Assembly (NCBI RefSeq): GCF_023276435.1
Contig: NZ_JALLPO010000016.1
Span: 79,821-143,820 of the forward strand
Length of the DNA: 64,000 nucleotides
Direction of reading: 5' to 3'
From: Sphaerisporangium perillae
Lineage (GTDB): Bacteria; Actinomycetota; Actinomycetes; Streptosporangiales; Streptosporangiaceae
A model generated the notes under the pieces. That model searched no databases. It saw only the letters and a program-made list of their open reading frames with translations, and was not told the origin of the DNA. The position numbers were made by a program, and so were the translations under genes. Of the stretch, positions 58,154 through 64,000 are shown in pieces. Positions within the stretch are counted from its first letter, which is position 1. Each line of letters begins with the position of its first letter.

Positions 58154-59635
58154 TCAGAACCCCTGGGCCAGGCGGTAGTAGGCCTGGTTCCAGCGCAGTT
58201 CCTGGGCGAACCTGCGGGTGGTGGTGTCGGCGTCGATCAGGAGCAGCTCGACGCCGAGCATGTCGGCGAAGTCGGTCAGCTCCTCGGCGCCGACCGCCGC
58301 CGACAGCACGGTGTGGTGCGGGGCTCCGGCGGTCAGCCACGACTCGGTCGAGGTGCGCAGGTCGGGGCGCGGCTTCCACACGGCCCGCGCGACCGGGAGG
58401 CGGGGCAGCGGCTCGGCGGGGGCGACCACGTCGATCTCGTTGGCCACCAGGCGGAACCGTTCTCCCATGTCGGCCAGGCCCACGACGACCGCGGGTCCCG
58501 GCTGGGCGTCGAACACCAGCCGCACGGGGTCCTCGCGGCCGCCGATGCTCAGCGGGTGGATCTCGCACGAGGGGGTGCCCGAGGCGATCGTCGGGCAGAC
58601 CTCCAGCATGTGGGCGCCGAGGATGACCTCCTCGCCCGGGGTCAGGTGGTAGGTGTAGTCCTCCATGAAGGAGGTGCCGCCCGGGAGCCCCGCCGACATG
58701 ACCTTCAGCGTCCGCAGCAGCACCGAGGTCTTCCAGTCGCCCTCGCCGCCGAACCCGTAGCCGTCGGCCATCAGCCGCTGGACGGCCAGCCCCGGCAGCT
58801 GCCGGAGCCCGCCGAGGTCCTCGAAGCTGGTGGTGAACGCCTTGAAGCCGCCGCCCTCCAGGAAGTGGCGCAGGCCGAGCTCGATGCGCGCCGCGTACCG
58901 CAGGGAGTCGTGGCGCTCGCCGCCCGCCCGCAGCTCCCCGGCCACCAGGTAGCTGTCCTCGTACTCCTTGACCAGCGCCGTCACGTCCGCGTCCGCGGAC
59001 GCCTCGACCGCCTCCACCAGATCGTTGACGCCGTAGGTGTTCACCGAGACGCCGAAGCGCAGCTGCGCCTCGACCTTGTCACCCTCGGTGACCGCGACGT
59101 CCCGCATGTTGTCGCCGAACCTGGCCAGCTTCAGCGAGCCCACCTCGGCCCGGCCGGCCGCGGCCCGCGCCCAGGCGCCGACGCGCGCCACCACCGCGGG
59201 GTCGCTGACGTGCCCGGCCACGGTCTTGCGCGGCACGCCGAGCCGGGACTGGATGTAGCCGAACTCGCGGTCGCCGTGCGCGGCCTGGTTGAGGTTCATG
59301 AAGTCCATGTCGATGGAACTCCACGGCAGCTCGACGTTGGCCTGGGTGTGCAGATGCAGCAGCGGCCTGCGCAGCGCGTCCAGGCCGGCGATCCACATCT
59401 TGGCCGGCGAGAAGGTGTGCATCCACGCGATGACGCCGCCGCACTCGTCGTCGGCGTTCGCCGCGACGCACATCTTGCGGATGGCGCCCGCGTCGGTGAG
59501 GACGGGCTGCCAGACGACCTCGAAGGGCAGCGCGCGGTCCAGGGCGTCGGCGATCTGCCGGGACTGGTCGGCCACCTGCCGCAGCGTGTCCTCGCCGTAC
59601 AGGCTCTGGCTGCCGGTAAGGAACCACAGTTTCAC
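58154..59635 (-). CDS. araA: L-arabinose isomerase
   Basis: A 493-residue isomerase converting L-arabinose to L-ribulose. N-terminal [18 protein letters not shown] is the standard family opening. Other blocks are [40 protein letters not shown] and [13 protein letters not shown], containing the Mn ligands Glu and His. The GTG start is decided by AGAGGAG upstream and overlaps the araD stop by 4 bases (59632-59635). It is last in the operon araB-araD-araA. Confidence 0.96.
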   Translation of the reverse strand: MKLWFLTGSQSLYGEDTLRQVADQSRQIADALDRALPFEVVWQPVLTDAGAIRKMCVAANADDECGGVIAWMHTFSPAKMWIAGLDALRRPLLHLHTQANVELPWSSIDMDFMNLNQAAHGDREFGYIQSRLGVPRKTVAGHVSDPAVVARVGAWARAAAGRAEVGSLKLARFGDNMRDVAVTEGDKVEAQLRFGVSVNTYGVNDLVEAVEASADADVTALVKEYEDSYLVAGELRAGGERHDSLRYAARIELGLRHFLEGGGFKAFTTSFEDLGGLRQLPGLAVQRLMADGYGFGGEGDWKTSVLLRTLKVMSAGLPGGTSFMEDYTYHLTPGEEVILGAHMLEVCPTIASGTPSCEIHPLSIGGREDPVRLVFDAQPGPAVVVGLADMGERFRLVANEIDVVAPAEPLPRLPVARAVWKPRPDLRTSTESWLTAGAPHHTVLSAAVGAEELTDFADMLGVELLLIDADTTTRRFAQELRWNQAYYRLAQGF

Positions 59636-60294
59636 AGATGACTCCTCTGCCCATAAACGTTCTGATAGCGGTCGTACAAGCGGTCGATGTCGGCTTGGGG
59701 GATCGGCAGCGGCTCGCCGAGCTGCCGCGCCACGTGGACGGTGCGGGCGACGTCCTCGCACATCACGGCGGCCTTCACCGCCGCCTTCGGCGAGTCGCCG
59801 ATGCTGAAGACCCCGTGGTTCTGCATCAGCACGGCGGGGGAGCGGTGGCCCGAGAGCGTGGCCACGATGCCCTTGCCGATGTCGTCGTTCCCGATCAGGG
59901 CGAAGGGCCCCACGGGGATCTCGCCGCCGAACTCGTCGGCCATCGCCGTGAGCACGCAGGGGATCGGCTCGCCGCGCGCGGCCCAGGCCGAGGCGTAGGT
60001 GGAGTGGGTGTGCACCACCCCGTTCACCTCCGGCAGGTTCCGGTAGGTGTAGGCGTGCGCGGCGGTGTCGCTGGAGGGCGCGTAGTCGCCCTCGACCAGG
60101 TTGCCGTCGAGGTCGCACACGACCATCGCCTCGGGGGTCAGCTCGTCGTAGGAGATCCCGCTCGGCTTGATGACGAACAGCTCGCCGCCGGGCGCCCGCC
60201 CGGAGACGTTGCCGGCGGTCCACGCGACGAGGTTGTAGCGCACCAGCTCGGCGTGCAGCCGGCTGACCGTCTCGCGCAGCTCCTCCAGCATCAT
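59632..60294 (-). CDS. araD: L-ribulose-5-phosphate 4-epimerase
   Basis: A 220-residue class II aldolase/epimerase. It opens [20 protein letters not shown]; the substrate loop is [22 protein letters not shown] follows, and the Zn ligands lie in [14 protein letters not shown] and [11 protein letters not shown]. It makes D-xylulose 5-phosphate for the pentose phosphate pathway. Its ATG overlaps the stop of araB as ATGA, and its stop overlaps the araA start, so the three genes are translationally coupled. Confidence 0.96.
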   Translation of the reverse strand: MMLEELRETVSRLHAELVRYNLVAWTAGNVSGRAPGGELFVIKPSGISYDELTPEAMVVCDLDGNLVEGDYAPSSDTAAHAYTYRNLPEVNGVVHTHSTYASAWAARGEPIPCVLTAMADEFGGEIPVGPFALIGNDDIGKGIVATLSGHRSPAVLMQNHGVFSIGDSPKAAVKAAVMCEDVARTVHVARQLGEPLPIPQADIDRLYDRYQNVYGQRSHL

Positions 60295-61940
60295 GCCCCG
60301 GCCTCGTTCCTGATCGCGCGGAGCCGGTGCAGCAGCTCCCCGTCGGCGAAGTGGTCGTGCAGGCGCCGGTACTCGGCGTACAGCCGGTCGTAGGCGTCGG
60401 CGCGGGCGGCGTCGGGCACGTAGGCGTCCGTGGTGCGCTTGCCCATCGCCGCGGCGGCCTGGGTGATGTCGCCGTAGGCCCCGGCGGCGACGGCGGCGTG
60501 GATCGCCGAGCCGAGCGCGGGCCCCTGGTCGGAGCCGATGACCGACAGCGGGCGGCGCAGCACGTCGGCGTAGATCTGCATGAGGAAGGCGTTCTTGAGC
60601 AGCCCGCCGGCGACGACGAACTCCTCCACCGGCACCCCCGACTTCTCGAAGGTCTCCACGATGACGCGGGCGCCGAAGGCGGTGGCCTCGATGAGCGCCC
60701 GGTAGACGTCCTCGGGCCGGGTGGCGAGGGTCTGTCCGGCGATCACCGCCGACAGGTTGTGGTCCACCAGCACCGAGCGGTTGCCGTTGTGCCAGTCGAG
60801 CGCGACCAGGCCGTGCGCGCCGACCTTCTGCTCGGCGGCGAGCGAGGTCAGGTACTCGTGAACGCCGAGGCCCAGCTCGGCGGCCCGCTCGGTGTAGGAG
60901 GCGGGCACCGAGGTATCGACGAACCAGGCGAAGATGTCGCCGACTCCCGACTGCCCGGCCTCGTATCCCCAAAGGCCCGGCACGATGCCGTCGCGCACGA
61001 CTCCGCACATGCCGGGCACCTCGGCCAGCCGGTCGGAGGGCATGACGTGGCAGGTCGAGGTGCCCATGATGGCGACCATCTGGCCCGGCCGCACGGCGTC
61101 GGCGGCGGCCGAGGTGACGTGCGCGTCAACGTTGCCGACGGCCACGGCGATGCCTTCGGGGAGCTTGGTCCACTCGGCCGCCCGGGCGGTGAGCCGCCCC
61201 GCGAGGCCCCCGAGGGGGGAGGGCTCGCCGCCGAGCTTGCCGGTGAAGCCGGCGAACCCCGGGTCCAGGGCGGCCAGGAAGCCGGCGGAGGGATAGCCGC
61301 CCTCCTGGTAGATCCCCTTGTAACCGGCGGTGCAGACGTTGCGGGTCTCCACGCCGGTGAGCTGCCAGATGATCCAGTCGGCCGCCTCGATCCAGCGCTC
61401 GGCCAGGTCGTACACCTCGGGGTCCTCCTGGAGGACCTGCAGGCCCTTGGCGAACTGCCACTCCGAGGAGATCTTGCCGCCGTAACGGGGCAGCCAGGGC
61501 TCGCCGCGCTCGGCGGCCAGGGCGTTGATCCGGTCGGCGTGCGGCTGGGCGGCGTGGTGCTTCCACAGCTTCGGCCACGCGTGCGGCCGGTCGGGGAGCA
61601 GCTCGCACAGCGGCGTGCCGTCGGCGGTGGCCGGCAGCACGGTGCAGGCGGTGAAGTCGGTGCCGATGCCGATCACTTGCGAGGCGGGCACTCCGGCCAC
61701 GGCCAGCGCCTTGGGCACCGCGACGCGCAGCACGTCGCGCCAGTCCTGCGGCGACTGCAGCGCCCAGTCGGGACCGAGCCGGACGCCGCTGCCGGGCAGC
61801 GCGTCCTCGATGACGCGCTCGGCGTACTCGTGGACGGCCGCGCCGAGCTCGGCGCCGTCCTCTACGCGTACCACGACGGCGCGGCCCGATAGCGTGCCGA
61901 AGTCCACGCCGACCACATAGCGACTGTTGTTATCGCTCAC
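60291..61940 (-). CDS. araB: ribulokinase
   Basis: A 549-residue FGGY kinase phosphorylating L-ribulose. N-terminal [19 protein letters not shown] is the phosphate-1 loop; [27 protein letters not shown] and [20 protein letters not shown] are characteristic AraB blocks. The GTG at 61940 gives the normal N-terminus ([11 protein letters not shown]); the longer frame to 62072 runs back through the operator region and is not credible. The operator at 61927-61941 covers the start codon. First gene of the operon. Confidence 0.95.
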   Translation of the reverse strand: MSDNNSRYVVGVDFGTLSGRAVVVRVEDGAELGAAVHEYAERVIEDALPGSGVRLGPDWALQSPQDWRDVLRVAVPKALAVAGVPASQVIGIGTDFTACTVLPATADGTPLCELLPDRPHAWPKLWKHHAAQPHADRINALAAERGEPWLPRYGGKISSEWQFAKGLQVLQEDPEVYDLAERWIEAADWIIWQLTGVETRNVCTAGYKGIYQEGGYPSAGFLAALDPGFAGFTGKLGGEPSPLGGLAGRLTARAAEWTKLPEGIAVAVGNVDAHVTSAAADAVRPGQMVAIMGTSTCHVMPSDRLAEVPGMCGVVRDGIVPGLWGYEAGQSGVGDIFAWFVDTSVPASYTERAAELGLGVHEYLTSLAAEQKVGAHGLVALDWHNGNRSVLVDHNLSAVIAGQTLATRPEDVYRALIEATAFGARVIVETFEKSGVPVEEFVVAGGLLKNAFLMQIYADVLRRPLSVIGSDQGPALGSAIHAAVAAGAYGDITQAAAAMGKRTTDAYVPDAARADAYDRLYAEYRRLHDHFADGELLHRLRAIRNEAGA

Positions 61941-61941
61941 A
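61927..61941 (-). promoter_or_regulatory. AraR-type operator overlapping the araB start codon
   Basis: On the minus strand TGTGAGCGATAACAA. The GTG start of araB lies inside it, so a bound repressor would sit at the beginning of the coding region. Confidence 0.75.
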
Positions 61942-62057
61942 TTCACTCTCAGGTTGCTGGCTGTCCTAGACCGTGCTTGCGGTGCCATACCCATGGCGCC
62001 GGAGCGGGTCGCGCCGGGTGTCCGCGGGGGCGGGGCGCCGGCGCACCTGGGCTTGAC

Positions 62058-62072
62058 TGTGAACGCTAACAA
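62058..62072 (+). promoter_or_regulatory. AraR-type operator in the araB promoter region
   Basis: TGTGAACGCTAACAA, about 120 bp upstream of araB. On the minus strand TTGACG (62078-62083) precedes it, so it would overlap the araB core promoter. On the plus strand TTGACT (62053-62058) abuts it. Confidence 0.75.
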
Positions 62073-62377
62073 CCGGGTCCGTCAAGAATTTCCAGGTCAC
62101 GGTCCGATTACGCCGAAATGGCACGTTGACACCATGTTGACGTCGTGGCCTGCGCGGCGTTTACTGATGCGCGCTCTCCTCGCCGTGCTCACCCGCGAGG
62201 CCGGCCCCGGCCGTGCCCGCGTGGCGTATCCCGGGGCGGGAACGCGTGCGAGCCGCGCGCGAGCCGCGCCGGGAGCCCTGCCTGCCGGCGCCCCGCTCCG
62301 ACCCCTCGCCCCGCCGGTGGCGAAAGCGCTGGTCGCCAAGAGTTTCGCTCTTGTTATAGCGACGTTATCGGACTCTA

Positions 62378-62404
62378 TTGACAGGCAAATTGTTAGCGAT
62401 AACA
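62378..62404 (+). promoter_or_regulatory. promoter and operator for the sugar-binding protein gene
   Basis: A perfect -35 TTGACA (62378-62383) is followed after 16 bases by TAACAC as a weak -10 (62400-62405). The operator TTGTTAGCGATAACA (62390-62404; reverse TGTTATCGCTAACAA) covers the spacer and -10, as expected for repression. The gene starts about 360 bp downstream. Confidence 0.65.
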
Positions 62405-62767
62405 CTGAGCCGCTCAGGCGCACGGTACTCATGCTCGCCTGATCGCGATTCGGGAGGTCCGTACATGCCAGCCGGCCATGAAGCCGATCCTGTGATCGGC
62501 TCGGGCGCGCCGTCCACGCGGCCGGGACGGTAACCGGCATGTGCGGGCATCGAGCTCTCCGGCGCCGGCCGGACGCCTCGCCCCCCACCGGCCGCCTCAC
62601 CCCCGCCGTCCGCGCCCACCCGGCGCCGGGCACGGGACGGGCGGCCCAGCGGCCGAAAGACCCCTCGCCACGACGGATCCACCGCGATTCGCACCGGGCC
62701 CCGCAGGCCGGGGCACGGCCGGACTCCACCCGCTCGCATCGGGACCCCACTCGCAAGGAGTAGAACG

Positions 62768-63904
62768 ATGAGATTCGCAAGACTGGCGACGGTGGCATCC
62801 ACCTTCGCGCTCGCCGCGGCACTGACCGCGTGCGGGTCCAGTGAGAAGACCGTCGACGCCCAGGCCTCGGCCAGCGGCGCCGCCGGCACTGCCGGTGCCC
62901 TGGTGGGCGTCACCATGCCCACCAAGTCGTCGGAGCGCTGGATCCACGACGGTGACAACGTCAAGGCGAGCCTGGAGAAGCTCGGCTACAAGGTCGACCT
63001 GCAGTACGCCGAGAACGACATCCCCACCCAGGTGAACCAGCTGGAGAACCAGATCACCAAGGGCGCCAAGCTGCTCATCATCGCCTCGATCGACGGCACG
63101 GCCATCACCACCCAGCTGCAGGAGGCGGCCGACAAGCACATCCCGGTCATCGCCTACGACCGGCTGATCCGCAACAGCCCGAACGTCGACTACTACGCCA
63201 CCTTCGACAACTTCAAGGTCGGTGTCCAGCAGGCCACCTCGCTGCTGGTCGGCCTCAAGCTGAAGACCGCCGATGGCGGGGACGGCGACGCCAAGGGCCC
63301 GTTCAACATCGAGCTGTTCGCCGGCTCGCCCGACGACAACAACGCCACCTTCTTCTTCAACGGCGCGATGTCGGTGCTGAAGCCCTACATCGACAAGGGC
63401 ACCCTGAAGGTCCAGAGCGGCCAGACCGACTTCAAGACCGTGGCCATCCTGCGCTGGGACCCGGCCACCGCGCAGAAGCGCATGGAGGACCTGCTCACCA
63501 AGACCTACAGCGGCGGCAAGAAGGTCGACGGCGTCCTTTCGCCCTACGACGGCCTGTCGATCGGCATCCTGTCGGCCCTGAAGAGCAACGGCTACGGCAC
63601 CGCCGGCCAGCCGTACCCGACCGTGACCGGCCAGGACGCCGAGCTGGCCTCGGTGAAGTCCATCATCGCCGGTGAGCAGTACTCCACGATCTACAAGGAC
63701 ACCCGCCAGCTCGCGGACGTCACCGTGAAGATGGCCGACACCGTGCTCAAGGGCGGCAAGCCCGAGGTGAACAACACCAAGGACTACGACAACGGCAACA
63801 AGGTCGTCCCGTCCTACCTGCTCGACCCGGTGATCGTCGACAAGACGAACTACCAGAAGATCATCATCGACAGCGGCTACTACACGCAGGCGCAGCTGGG
63901 CTGA
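62768..63904 (+). CDS. ChvE-like sugar ABC transporter substrate-binding lipoprotein
   Basis: 378 residues. The signal peptide ends in the lipobox LTACGSS, so the protein is lipid-anchored outside the membrane. The periplasmic-binding fold follows: [79 protein letters not shown]. This is the ChvE/multiple-monosaccharide group, which binds arabinose, galactose, glucose and xylose. AAGGAG lies 8 bases before the ATG. The ATPase and permease genes would lie beyond the window end. Confidence 0.93.
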   Translation: MRFARLATVASTFALAAALTACGSSEKTVDAQASASGAAGTAGALVGVTMPTKSSERWIHDGDNVKASLEKLGYKVDLQYAENDIPTQVNQLENQITKGAKLLIIASIDGTAITTQLQEAADKHIPVIAYDRLIRNSPNVDYYATFDNFKVGVQQATSLLVGLKLKTADGGDGDAKGPFNIELFAGSPDDNNATFFFNGAMSVLKPYIDKGTLKVQSGQTDFKTVAILRWDPATAQKRMEDLLTKTYSGGKKVDGVLSPYDGLSIGILSALKSNGYGTAGQPYPTVTGQDAELASVKSIIAGEQYSTIYKDTRQLADVTVKMADTVLKGGKPEVNNTKDYDNGNKVVPSYLLDPVIVDKTNYQKIIIDSGYYTQAQLG

Positions 63905-64000
63905 TCCAATGGGGTGGGGGGCCCCCCCCCCCGCCCCCCCCCCCCCCCCGACGGTGCCCGTATACACCAAGATTGGGGCCCGGTGCCCCGCCCCCCCCGC
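63905..64000. other. C/G homopolymer at the contig end
   Basis: After the stop there are G and C runs (the longest C run is 17 bases) with short readable islands such as TATACACCAAGATTGGGG. This is typical of low-quality sequence at an assembly edge and is not annotated as a biological repeat. Confidence 0.7.

Larger units (their letters stand above)
61941..62767. other. 827-bp divergent control region of araB and the sugar transporter
   Basis: No gene is supported. It contains operators at 62058 and 62390 (plus 61927 at its edge), a TTGACA promoter, and a leader of about 350 bp before the binding protein. A looser TTGTTATAGCGACGTTATCG stretch at 62351-62370 may be a further half-matched site. 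The open frames in this region (for example 61927-62442) are Arg/Pro-rich and non-conserved. Confidence 0.6.

Noticed and set aside
61927..62442. Open frame through the araB/transporter control region
   Set aside because: It covers two operators and a TTGACA promoter, has Arg/Ala/Pro-rich sequence and no good start.
63905..64000. Poly-C/poly-G as a biological repeat or origin
   Set aside because: Homopolymers at the very end of a sequence with broken words between them fit low-quality base calls.

Overview
The window is a very GC-rich chromosomal segment with frequent GTG/TTG starts, strong G/C preference at third codon positions and dense, short-spaced genes. This fits a filamentous actinomycete. 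An actinobacterial integration host factor, a release-factor-like acVLRF1 protein, a YciI/ECF42 pair, a phenolic-lipid type III PKS operon and a GH15 trehalase point the same way; a Streptosporangiales-type host is my inference, not proven. No rRNA, tRNA or CRISPR array was seen. The last 100 bases are C/G homopolymer and look like a poor-quality contig end.

Layout. (1) 1-5.5 kb: a complete HycE/NuoCD-like subunit that has lost the Ni-binding cysteines, an Rv0081-like ArsR regulator, a zinc-ribbon miniprotein, a TetR regulator with two near-identical operators and a truncated monooxygenase target, a degenerate EAL/CBS protein and acVLRF1. (2) 5.6-19 kb: cytochrome P450, an ABC-F ATPase with a possible leader micro-ORF and a TTA codon, a small HTH protein, enoyl-CoA hydratase, an ABC exporter, a sulfotransferase with a Cys cluster, LD-carboxypeptidase, trehalase, and a divergent YczE/MocR pair. 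(3) 19-31.8 kb: POT peptide transporter, acyl-CoA synthetase, two tandem secreted paralogues, a cupin, a stand-alone mIHF, a secreted M14 carboxypeptidase, an aldo/keto reductase, a DEAD-box helicase and a duplicated DUF2267 protein. (4) 31.8-34.6 kb: a three-gene SrsA/SrsB/SrsC-like phenolic lipid operon on the minus strand. (5) 34.9-37 kb: a secreted-protein gene with a solo-TnpB IS605-type element placed directly upstream of its ribosome-binding site. (6) 37-46 kb: an FMN-binding flavoprotein, an NhaA-thioredoxin fusion, an AzoR/MarR divergent pair, a deletion scar joining two gene remnants, YciI with an ECF42 sigma factor, an orphan gene start in an AT-rich patch, and formamidase with FmdB. 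(7) 46-56.4 kb: a second aldo/keto reductase, an 1829-residue single-chain acyl-CoA carboxylase of eukaryotic-like architecture, a membrane-anchored EEP-family protein and an intein-containing RtcB RNA ligase. (8) 56.8-64 kb: an L-arabinose regulon with a LacI-family regulator, the overlapping operon araB-araD-araA, and a divergent ChvE-like sugar-binding lipoprotein, tied together by four copies of one 15-bp operator.

How they work together: the arabinose block is the clearest system (uptake, three catabolic steps, one repressor, shared operators). The phenolic-lipid operon is the clearest biosynthetic unit. The most unusual single genes are the split RtcB and the giant carboxylase. The most informative genome scars are the TnpB insertion, the truncated monooxygenase fragment and the SDR deletion junction.
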